A stretch of DNA of 64,000 bases from contig NC_134013.1 in NCBI RefSeq assembly GCF_040712315.1, forward strand, positions 86,496,001-86,560,000, written 5' to 3'. The notes beneath the pieces are model-generated. The model ran no database searches and was not told the DNA's origin. It worked only from the letters and a program-made list of their open reading frames with translations. This document shows positions 1 through 19,500 of this stretch, in pieces. The position numbers were made by a program, and so were the translations under genes. This stretch comes from Castanea sativa. Taxonomy: Eukaryota; Streptophyta; Magnoliopsida; Fagales; Fagaceae. Positions within the stretch are counted from its first letter, which is position 1. Each line of letters starts with the position of its first letter.

Positions 1-167
1 AGTCAACACTGCCTTTATTATAAGTACTTGGCTGTCTTAGCAGTTCTGCCCATCCCAAATCCTTCTCTCACGCTCTCTGCCACTGAGCACATGCTCATGA
101 ATACTGAGCAGTGAGATCTATTACTACTAGAAAAGTAGAAATCACTCAAAACAGAAGTTGGCCATAA
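1..167 (+). promoter_or_regulatory. Leader / proximal promoter of ABCG copy A (partial)
   Basis: The sequence is similar to 14,640-14,760 upstream of copy B, which supports a conserved leader. A weak AT-rich TATA candidate ('tttattataagt') is at about 13-24. The true promoter probably lies partly outside the window. No upstream ATG-initiated ORF of note is seen before the ATG at 168. Confidence 0.45.
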
Positions 168-9334
<9,167 letters not shown>

Positions 9335-9385
9335 CAGAACATTGATGTTATTGGTAATATTTTAGAAAATAGTGATGGGTAGAGG

Positions 9386-9453
9386 CAGGGGCGGAGGTAG
9401 GGGGGTCAAGAGGGGGCAATTGCCCCCCCTGACCTCACCCAAACCCCACCCCC

Positions 9454-9510
<57 letters not shown>

Positions 9511-9962
9511 AGATTTAGTATTTGTTTTGTATAAGTTTTTATTTGCTTTAAGCTTATGGTCTTCAACTTTGCAATTGCATATAATTGTGCTACGAGGTTG
9601 TCACTCTTGGCTTTCGTTGTAATATACTCTTCTCGGCCGGTGATCAGTAAAAAGCTCTTTCAACTTCGTATAATAATGACTATATATTGATTTTTTTTCA
9701 AAAACTTTTACTTGTTTGAAAAATATACTTATAGTCATCTATGAAGTATCTTAAATACAACAACATTTATCCTAAATCTAGCATTATACACAAGGAAAAA
9801 AAAACTTAACACTTACGTTATATTTATATGTTAATCAAATTTTTTGTTTAATTAGTCAAGTATTTTTTTATTATACTAATTAAAAAAATTGAAATTAATT
9901 TTCTCTTCAATTCTTTATTTTCATCTTGTCTCCCCTAAATTAAAATCCTAGCTCCGCCACTG
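9386..9962. mobile_element. Non-autonomous hAT element (577 bp), 3' flank of ABCG copy A
   Basis: The element begins CAGGGGCGGAGGTAG and ends CTAGCTCCGCCACTG, imperfect inverted repeats of hAT type. It is flanked by a perfect 8-bp target duplication GGTAGAGG (9378-9385 and 9963-9970). An (AT)n microsatellite occupies about 9,461-9,506. There is no transposase ORF. The paralogous 3' flank of copy B (about 21,113 onward) shows the uninterrupted empty site. Confidence 0.88.
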
Positions 9963-9970
9963 GGTAGAGG

Positions 9971-11765
9971 ACGAGTAAGCTTTACTATGTTTATTAATTA
10001 AAGGAAGGGAACTACTTTTTTTTTTTTTTTTCAATTTCTTTGCAATTGAAGTATTTGGAACGAATCATGGTAAGTGAAAGTTTGTTGGTATGTGATTACA
10101 GTGCATATTGATATTTGATTGTTAGAAATTCAATAAGCTCAGTGACTTATAAGATGTGCTTAATTTTTACTGAACACCCTGCGTACATACCGTGTATAAA
10201 ATGTGATCACTAAATATCCACATTTTCCAAGAATATTCATATTTTAGAAATTTATATAGAGTGTGAAAGTTTATAGCATAAAACAATCATGATACTGAGT
10301 AAAGTTGCTACAAGTTAAAATAACAAATCACTACTAAACCATATATAAGACTTTTATTTTTCAATAAGAATTAAAACCTCTTGTTCAAAAAAAAAAAAAC
10401 AAAAGAGCTTGTAATGGCCTTATGATGTTTATTAAATTTTCAATTTTGCCTACTAAGTTGTAGCCTACGTGTGCCGCGGTGCAGGGATGTCAAAAAATAA
10501 TAAACAATGGAAAACAATCTTCTTCATATTAAAAATATCTATTTTATGGTTTAGATTAAAAATATTATAAATTTAAAAAAATGCATCCAATATTACATTA
10601 TTTTAAATTTTAAATATCATGACAATCTGATACAAATTTTTAATGAAAAGAAAGTTTAGAAACGGCTTTATTATGAACTTTTCAAATCGATAACGTTAGA
10701 GGTTACAGCTCCATGAATGAAATGGGATACTTCCTCCAACGAAACATTTCAAACATCAAAACTACATGCCATTGATAGATCCACTATCAGACCTAGAAAC
10801 TAAAGTAAAACAGTAGCTATGACTTCGTGAAAGGAACAAATGAACCTCCCCACTAAATGCCATTGATAGATCTATTTTGAACTCATGGCATACTCCAATA
10901 ATTGATGGGGAAGTGGTTCATTTAAGTCAAAGAAATTTTTTGGAGTAAAGTGCTTGAGTCTCACTTGTAACTACATCCCCATCCATTAGTGCTTCAATAT
11001 ACATGTATCAAAAATAAAAATTAACATCATATTAATTATAACCTATTCTTAAAAAATAACTATCAATCAAATAAAATACAAAAATAGTACCTTGTTTAAT
11101 TATTCCTCAATCCTTCATTGACATTTCTTCATCCCTTCTTCTCTTTGATATTGGTAAAGGAGAAGAAATTGAGTTTGATACTGGTAAAGTGAAAGAAAGT
11201 AAATAGTAAAATATTGGTAAAATAAGATTTGGTGAGAAATAAAAAGTAAAAGGAAGGGAAATGTGTTAAGAAGGCAATTTTGTAAAAAAAAAAAAAAAAA
11301 AACCCTACCAACTGTGTCTTGTTTAAGAGGGCAATTTTGTCCAAAATTTGATTGTCATCCGTGTGCTGCTTTTCCTCATATTTACTGATTGTTTTATTAA
11401 CGTGAGACCCATTGGCAAACCTTAACAAGCACCATCTGGTGCTTGTTAACATTTGCCTAAACTATAAAGTAGCTAAAACACTAAAAGTGGGACAAAATAT
11501 TTTTGGTGAAAATATCATTTTAGTCCTTACATTTTTGGGCTATATTCAATTTCATCCATATATTTTGGTAACAATCAATTTATCCTTACAACTTGGCAAA
11601 CAGTGTGCACAGTTGGCATGGATAAAAAAATAATATTAATAATGATTTAATTTCTATTTGAGAAAACCATGTTTGCAATTTTAAGAATTAAAAAAAAAAA
11701 AAAAAACTACATCAGAAAAATAATACAAAAAATTTGAATGATGAGTAGCTTTCTTGCATTTTCTT
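9971..11765. other. Intergenic spacer; 3' flank of copy A, no gene seen
   Basis: The first 880 bp or so belong to the duplicated block and match 21,150-22,250. The rest is AT-rich single-copy-looking DNA. The open frames at 11,129-11,633 are low-complexity (Phe/Lys/Leu rich) and lack recognisable domains. Confidence 0.7.
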
Positions 11766-12851
11766 TGTAAGGTTGAATGTATTCAATCATGTGTTGGCTT
11801 TATTCCGTGTCAAATTTGCTTGTAATTCAGCATGTAGAAACTATGTATTTAGGTGGGAATAATGTAAGGGTTATGTGTGAGAGAGTGTGAAGAATTGATC
11901 AAGTGTGTGCAATCAAGAGGTAACTCGCGACTAGAAAGTCACCAAAATGCCACGCATGTAAAGCATGCAGGAAGTTGAAAGGTTACGATAGCTGGAGCTA
12001 GCACTATAGGACAAAAAGTACAGTCTGACCTAGCAGTTAACTCGCAACTCATTCCAATTGCAAGAGTGAGTCGCCAAAATGTCATATTTTGCAGAAAAAT
12101 GATTTTTCACATTTCTCTCATACCCTACTATAAATACTTTTATACACACGAAATGTAATGTTCTGAAAAATGAGGCTATTGAGTGAAAAACTCTAAGAGA
12201 GGTTTCTACAACACACCCACCCTATTCAAGAGAGAGCTACTCAATCTTAGAGAGAAATCTTTGCAGTATCTTCTCCTTCCCTCTTCCATTGTTATACCCA
12301 TTGAGAGTAGATTTGTACCCAAACTCTACCCACACTCATAGAGAGTGTTAAGAGTGTTTTTGGAACTTGGGAAGCATTGGAAGATGCCAAGGATGGCGGA
12401 TGCAATATGGAGCTTATAGCGGGATTCGAAAAGCTAGAGAAGACGCGATTAGGCTTAACCAGTTGGTAGCAGGAGCTTGGAGTGCTCAAGTACACTGGGT
12501 AGACTAGACTTGGAGGGTCTTTTCTTATTCGTGTACTTTAACTTTATTCTCTAGTGGATCATTTCACCGCTTGGAGGGCGGCGGAGAGGTTTTTCGCCGA
12601 ATTTTTCGATTTCCTCTTCAATAACACATGCCAGTGTTGTCCTTGTGTTTGCATTTCTCTTCCCTTACTCTTTAACCTTTAATTGTTGTTGTGTTTGTGA
12701 TTAATTTTATGTTAAAGTAGTTTGCCAAATTAGGTATTGCTTATATTTCATATTCCACGCATATATTTTTTGAATATAAGTTTGCATTAGTAATTTTGTA
12801 ATTGGGGGGTTTAAACATTCATTAGTATTTTACACACTAAGTGAACTTTCA
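11766..12851 (+). mobile_element. Solo LTR of an LTR retrotransposon (1,086 bp)
   Basis: It begins TG (TGTAAGG) and ends CA (ACTTTCA), and is flanked by a perfect 5-bp target duplication TTCTT (11,761-11,765 and 12,852-12,856). It contains a TATA-like 'ctataaatact' near 12,129. Downstream is a segment with 'ttggagggcggcggagaggt' (12,571-12,590) that I associate with plant Copia-type LTRs. No internal gag-pol region and no second LTR are present, so this is a solo LTR left by recombination. The Copia assignment is an inference. Confidence 0.7.
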
Positions 12852-12866
12852 TTCTTGTCGGCCAAA

Positions 12867-13463
12867 CACAACAAACCTAGAAACACAAACTTAAATGCAA
12901 CCCCAAAAATTAACCATACCCCAAATTCTATTTCAACTTTCAAGCAGTGGATTCTTCGAACCCAACACCAATCCTCAATCTTCTTAGACCAACCAAATAT
13001 AAAAGCAAAATTGAATGGTCATAAAACCACAAAGATTTTCTACACAATGTCGTATTTGCAAATTCAATCTCTTTCTTCTAAAGGTTCTATCACTATCTTT
13101 CCCGCAGTCTCACCATCTCATGCAAGAAAGCTACTACCCATCATTCAAATTTTTTGTTTATGACTAAAAGCAAACATAAAACAAACAAAAAAAGAAAAAA
13201 GAGATTCCCCTTCACAACCACCAATCTTCTCCTCCACCAAAGACGTGCTCCACATCCACCATGTCATTGTCACGAAACCTTGTGGCTTGGGATGGAGCCG
13301 CCAGACTCTACTTCTGTGACTATAACAAACACTACCAAAAAAATTCACCATAACCAAATTCTACCGTCTGAATTTTTCTTTCCCTCATTTTCTTGAATTA
13401 GAATTTGGTTATGGTGAATTTTTTTGGTGTAGTTTGAGTTTGTGTTTCTAGATTTGTTGTTTT
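12867..13463. mobile_element. Terminal-inverted-repeat element of about 600 bp, class unresolved
   Basis: The left arm (about 12,867-12,940) and right arm (about 13,385-13,463) are inverted copies sharing 'aacaaa.ctagaaacacaaac', 'aattcacc/aattaacc' and 'ccaaattcta' blocks. A third copy of the arm core ('accataaccaaattcta') at about 13,331-13,366 forms a tight 35-bp inverted repeat with the right arm. Small open frames across it (12,855-13,396) have no known domain and look incidental. I could not fix a target duplication. Confidence 0.55.
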
Positions 13464-13739
13464 TGGGTGACAATTAAATAATTTTTATTATTATTTTATT
13501 ATCCATGTCAATACCAATTGTCCATCTTATACTTTTATGAAGCAATTGTACTCTCAAAATAATACTTAAAGTACGCCTGAAGTGCAGTGAATGATGTTCC
13601 CTCCTCTCACATTCATAGTAGACTCTCATTTATGATAAGGTCTACCATGAATGTAAGATGAAAAAGTGTCATTTCGCTATTTTATACTTACCTAAGTATT
13701 TTCCCAAATATAAAGCTTTCCGAATATGAGATGCTCTGA

Positions 13740-14225
13740 AATTTGCTTCACTATCAAAAATGTGTGCATGGGGAAAATATTTGCTTTTTAACACTTTAAG
13801 CCCATAAAGTTGTTGGGTTATTCCTAAGCCTCCGGGCTTGGTTCATCAGCATAGCCAAATTAGTATGTCTGGTTGATTTAATGCCTAAACCCCCAGCCTC
13901 TTTGGGAGTAGCTATTACCTCCTAACTAATAGTGTAACAATGACTGTGTTGATTAGTATCACTCCGTAGAAAACGACAATTCATACTATCTACTATCTAG
14001 ATGCCGACTAACTTTTTGAAGGAGAAGGGTAGTTTTCATAACATACATCGGAATATAGTAGACAAGGTTAATTTAATTAAAGTAGCACGACCAGAAATTG
14101 AACGATATTTGATTTGACAACCCTCAATTTTCTTTCTAATCTTATCAACTAGATATTGATAGACATTAGCAGTTCTTTCGAATCTTATCAACTAAATATT
14201 GATAGACATCGGCAGTTCTACGAGT
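13740..14225 (-). pseudogene. LINE reverse-transcriptase fragment (decayed)
   Basis: Minus-strand translation in shifting frames gives hallmarks of the C-terminal part of plant L1-type LINE ORF2. These are 'SISGRATLIKL' near 14,090 and 'PKEAGGLGIKSTRHTNLAML' followed by a NP..LWA segment near 13,815-13,910. Several stops and frameshifts interrupt it. A stretch at 14,128-14,225 is partly duplicated ('cttatcaacta.atattgatagacat' twice). No 3' end or poly(A) was found, so it is an internal relic in the spacer between the ABCG blocks. Confidence 0.7.
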
Positions 14226-14620
14226 GGTTTTGTATATGTTTTTAGGCGTCAAAATATGATTGGATTTTGGTTTTTTTTTTTTTTTTTTAAATGAAAATTT
14301 GAAAGTTAGGTCGGAGAAGGGATATAAATAATTAATTGAAAATAGTTGTAAGTGCTAAGTACTTAAGTTACAAGTCTCTTGATAAAGACTAAATTCTATT
14401 GCCATTTTTCATTAGAAAAAATGTTAAAGCTATTATACTTAAAACTTATATTATTACGTGATAATGAATGTACTCTGTAAGGTTTAATCACCTAATAAAT
14501 AAATATTTGAATTATTTTTTTATGAATGATGACATATTAATTTGTAAATTCTATATCATAAAATTTGTAATATCCAAAAAAAATTTTATTTTAATTGGAA
14601 GCTTTAAAGTTTGAAGCACA

Positions 14621-14760
14621 TGCTTATATAAATACGACTTAGTCCTCATCATTGTTGTACTAACTACTAAGCTCTATTAGCAGTCCTTCCAGCTCCAAAT
14701 CCTCCTCTCATGCTGTCACTGAGCGCATGCTCATAAATACCGAGCTCACTAACGAGAAAT
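14621..14760 (+). promoter_or_regulatory. Original promoter/leader of ABCG copy B
   Basis: A good TATA box (TATATAAATA, about 14,625-14,634) is followed by sequence matching the leader of copy A at 1-130. In copy A this leader runs straight to the start codon within about 70 bp. Here about 1.7 kb separates it from the coding region. Confidence 0.6.
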
Positions 14761-14764
14761 CAGA

Positions 14765-15700
14765 CACATCTTGACGAAATAGTATGTTTACAATATTTTT
14801 ATAATAAATTTTAAAAAATAAATTATTATTAGTTATTATAAATAAATCAAAAAGTAATATAAATTGTAAATTAAAATTAAATTTAATAATAATTTATTAC
14901 TTAAAATTTATTATAAAAATATTTTTAAAAAAATGTTGACCACGTAATACTCCTCAGTCAATTATCTCAGCAAATAAAAGGTAAAAAAAAAACATTCTCT
15001 AGAGCTGGCTTGTGTCACAGCAGTAGAAAGATTGATTGAAGGAGCAAAGCTGCAAGGAGACTTTGATCTGACACACACCACAGGTGAATCCGTCTGTCTC
15101 TCTCTTTCCTTTCCTCAAGTTTTTCGTCATTTTACAATGTTATAAAGCATGTTTGCATGTGAACAATAATTGAAGACACACACTGGTTTGCACGTGAATA
15201 ATTGCAGACACACTGGTTTGCATGTGAATAAGACTGGCGGAATAACATATTTACCATATTTTTACAATAAATTTTAAATAATAAATTATTATTTACTATC
15301 ATGAATAAGTTAAAAAGTAATATAAGTTACAGATTAAAATTAAATACAATAACAATCCACCATTTAAGATTCATTATAAAAATATTACAAAGATATTAGG
15401 AGTATAACACTTATCAATCAATTATCTCAACCGATAAAAGGTGAAAAAACATTCTCTAGGCTCTAGAGCTAACTTGTGTCACAGCAGCAAAAAAATTGAA
15501 GGAGCAAAGCTGCAAGGAGGCTTTGATTCGCCACACACCACAGGTGAATCTCTCTCTCGCTCTCTCTGTCTCCCTCAGCCTCAGGCATCTTTACTCTCAT
15601 TCTCTTACTGCTCCGTCTGGTCTCTCTTTTTTATTTCCTCTAGTTTTTCGTCATTTTACACAGTAACAAAGCATATCTGCATGTGAATAATAATTGCAGA
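14765..15700 (+). repeat. Two direct repeats of about 460 bp upstream of ABCG copy B
   Basis: Unit 1 (about 14,765-15,230) and unit 2 (about 15,232-15,700) share their order of blocks: an AT-rich inverted repeat ('ttataataaattttaa' paired with 'ttaaaatttattataa' in unit 1), 'caattatctca', 'aacattctctag', 'cttgtgtcacagcag', 'gaaggagcaaagctgcaagg', 'cacacaccacaggtgaat' and a CT-rich tract. The AT-rich inverted repeat may be a MITE, but I could not delimit a target duplication. The repeats fall within the leader of copy B. Confidence 0.75.
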
Positions 15701-16453
15701 CCCTCAATCCTTATCCTCATCCCCTGGACAAAGACGTGCGTGGTCAAAATCATTTTTACAAAAGCAAGTGAGTACTGGGTAGCCGTACGTGTAAACTACT
15801 TCCACTTTCCATTTTTGTAGCAAGTGTGTGTTACTTTTATTCTATTTTCATTTGTTTCATTTGACTTTTCTCATCTCTTATCATCTGTTTTTTTTTTTTT
15901 TTTTTTTTTTTTGATAATCCTCTTATAATCTGTTTGTTTGTTCTTCAAATAATCAATACAGTATATCATAACATTACAAAATGTACCTGATTAAAATATA
16001 TTATTTTTTATTATTTAATTTATAGATAAAATAATATAACATATATTTGGTTCTAGTTTATTATATATTTATTTATGTATTGAAATTCGAACGATTGTTT
16101 GTCTTTTATTTAGAAATCTTTAAATTATTAGTATTTTTTTTAATCTCATTCATTATACTTAAGTGATGATAATTTAATGTCAAAAATTTACGTTCATGTA
16201 CAAGTTTAGCACTACTGACTCATTCTTAAGATTAAAAAAAAAAAAAAAAGACGAATAATTCAGAAAATATTACACTTTTAGGTTTTGATGTATAAAGTAT
16301 GTAACTAGTATATTGATTATTAAATTGTATGTATATTACTAATAGAATGGATATAATTAATGTATACATTGAGAAAAAAAAAATTAATCATCAAATTTTA
16401 TGTTCTCCAAACATAAATTTCTGGCTCGCTGCACAAACACTAAGAAATTGCCC
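15701..16453. other. AT-rich stretch between leader repeats and ABCG copy B
   Basis: Contains a long T tract (about 15,890-15,912) and AT-rich DNA with no gene seen. The last 40 bp or so resemble the leader of copy A just before its ATG168. Confidence 0.5.
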
Positions 16454-16552
16454 ATGGCTTCACTTCTTCGACCAAATAGTACTAGAAATCATTAACATAA
16501 CAAAAACTTCACAACTCTTGCTAGGTTTTTAGAAGTGGAAATCATTAATCCA
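16454..16552 (+). pseudogene. Disabled N-terminal extension of ABCG copy B
   Basis: ATG16454 corresponds to ATG168 of copy A and opens the same frame, but codon 14 is TAA (16,493-16,495). The second start, ATG249 of copy A, is GTG here (16,535-16,537). The frame between still reads residues alignable to copy A (for example LARFLE against LARILG). This was therefore once coding and is now either 5' UTR or a 13-codon upstream ORF. Confidence 0.75.
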
Positions 16553-19500
16553 ATGCAAAGCAATAACAGAGGTGGAAACATTGTTAGAACAATGGTGCCG
16601 GAGGAGACTGGTGTTTTCTTGACATGGGAGGACTTGTGGGTGACTGTTCCAAATGGAAAGGAAGGTAGAAAATCAATACTTGAGGGTGTGACTGGTTATG
16701 CACAACCAGACGAGCTCTTAGCCATAATGGGGCCTTCAGGTTGTGGCAAGTCTACCCTCCTTGATGCATTAGCAGGTATATATTTATATATATCATAATT
16801 TTTCATTTACTATAATATTATTTTACCCCTTCAGACTATTTTCACGTCTTATCTAGTAATAAGGCAGACAAGATGTGTTTGTGTCTATCTCAAAAACTCT
16901 TCGGACATCTGTAGTTGTATTATCTTATTATGAAATGTCATTTAAAATTTTATCAAAATTCATTGTTCGGTTAATGGATTTCTTTAAAACATTCTGTTAA
17001 TAGATTAATTTAAGAAAGTTTTGACATAATTTTCATGAAAAATATAAAATAAAATAAAAAATTTTAAAATGTTTTTTTTCTTTTTTCTATAAAAGGTTTA
17101 AACCAATTTTTAGAATATATATTAACTTCTCCCAAATTCATTATATTGATATCGGACTAAAGACAAAGGGCTCTATCTCTGAGAGCTGAAATATATTTTT
17201 TAAAGAGTTTCGCTCGATTAGGCATATGAGAACCAATAAGGAGTATTTTATATATGGCAGGGAGATCAGGTTCAAACACAAGGCAATCAGGGAAAATTCT
17301 TATCAATGGCCTTAAACAGAAACTGGGTTTTGGAACAACGGTAAGAGACAAATTAAAAGATAAAAATACATCCCTATTTCCATTTCTAGTCAAAGAGAAT
17401 TTATATCATTCCTAAAGGAATTAAATGAAGCAGCTGTCACAAAATTCTTCTCAACCATTAAAACATACTAATTAGTTTAATTTTTACATAATTTTAGGCA
17501 TATGTAACACAAGATGATACTTTGATGACAACTTTAACTGTGTTAGAAGCCATGTATTACTCGGCTCAGCTCCAATTGCCAGACTCCATGTCAAAGTCAA
17601 ATAAGAAGGAGATTGCAGTCTTAACAATAAAAGAAATGGGCTTAGAAGATGCCATGAACACAAGAATTGGTGGGTCGGGAGCCAAAGGCATTAGTAGTGG
17701 ACAAAAGAGAAGAGTGAGCATTTGCATAGAGATCTTGACACGGCCCAAGCTTCTTTTCCTTGATGAACCTACAAGTGGACTTGATAGTGCAGCATCATAT
17801 TATGTCATGAGCAGAATTGCTAGCCTTCATAAAAGGGATGGAATTAGAAGGACTATAATTGCATCCATCCATCAGCCCAGCAGTGAGGTCTTCCAAATCT
17901 TTCACAATCTTTGCCTTTTGTCATCGGGGAGAACAGTCTACTTTGGTCCTGCTTCCACAGCAACAGAGGTAAGGTCTCTAATGTTCCTAATGTCTAGGAA
18001 GCATAGAATGATATTAGAGACACAATATTTTTATTTTCAAAACTATTGACATGACATATTATGATTGTAGCAACATCAATTTCACATGGTCCACATTTTT
18101 TAATTTTATTATGCACTAATTATAACACACTATATCAATAGTCGAGAAAAATATTATGTCCCTAAACTTATTCATGAAGAATGTTCATTTGGTGTTTGGA
18201 ATATGTAACTAAACTTTCCTAGTTTCAATTCATTGCAGTTTTTCACCACAAATGGTTTTCCATGCCCGACTCTCCAAAATCCATCTGATCACTTCCTTAA
18301 AACCATAAACAAGGATTTTGGAAAGGTAAGAGAATTTTTAGTGTGCGTTTGAATGTAAATTAAAATTATAAATTATTTCACTATTCAGCTTATTTTTGCA
18401 CTATTCATGACCCCACTATACTTTTTAGCACTATTCATGACCTTATTGTACTATTTCAACTAACATTTACATTTATCTACAATACTTTCAGCAATAAGTT
18501 TTCAGTTTCAGCAAAATAAACAGTATCCAAACAGACCCTTAATCATATAAAACTTTTCCTTTGGAGAATATGTTAAGTAGCTAGTTCACTAAGGAAAAAT
18601 GATCTTCTCTATTTAAAATGGATTTGTTTCGTGGTTTTTATTTGATATTGTAAATCTAAATCTAAATATATATTGAGTATCAGGTCATTTTAAATTTTAA
18701 ATTACAATACACTACATACATTGTTAGATCATAACATAAAAATTTAACGGTGATATAAATGGAGACATCTCCATCATTATTATAGGCAGAACACTTTTTT
18801 TCAATTTTGCCTAATTACTTACCAAAGTCTTAAAAACAAACTCATAAATCTAACAAATATTTTTGTTAAAATAAAAATGTAGGATCTTGAGCAAGGTTTA
18901 GATGGAGGGATCCCAATAGAGGAAGCAATTAACTCTCTTACAAGTTCATATAAATCATCTGAAATTCACCAAGAAGTTCGAAGACAAGTATCAGAAATAT
19001 GTAAACAGGTAATGAAACTCAAGCAATAAAATCTTTTAATTTAATTTACATAAATCTTTCCTAAATTAATGACTGAATCTTACATTGGTTTCAGGATTGG
19101 GGAGCATTAGAGAAGAAGAGAAACCATGCTGGGTTTGTTATTCAGTGTCTTGTTCTTACGAGAAGGTCTTTTGTGAACATGTACCGTGATATAGGCTATT
19201 ACTGGTTACGCCTAGCTATTTATGTTGCATTAGCTATGGGCCTAGCCACTGTCTTTTATGATGTTGGCTCTAGTTATGCTTATGCATCAATCCAGGTAAG
19301 ATAGACAGAGAGAGAGGGATTGAAAATTCCTTTTACTTATTCTACAAAGCTAGAAAGTAAGAATCAATATTTGATTCATAATACAGAATAGGATCAATTC
19401 AAGATCCAAATTAATCATTGTACTTTTTTTTTTTTTGGTTTTTCAGGTGAGAGGTTCACTGATCATGTTTATAACTTCATTCTTAACTTTCATGACCATC

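Noticed and set aside
16535..16537. GTG as start codon of ABCG copy B
   Set aside because: Plant nuclear genes almost never start at GTG. The base change is better read as loss of the ATG seen in copy A, with ATG16553 as the first usable start.
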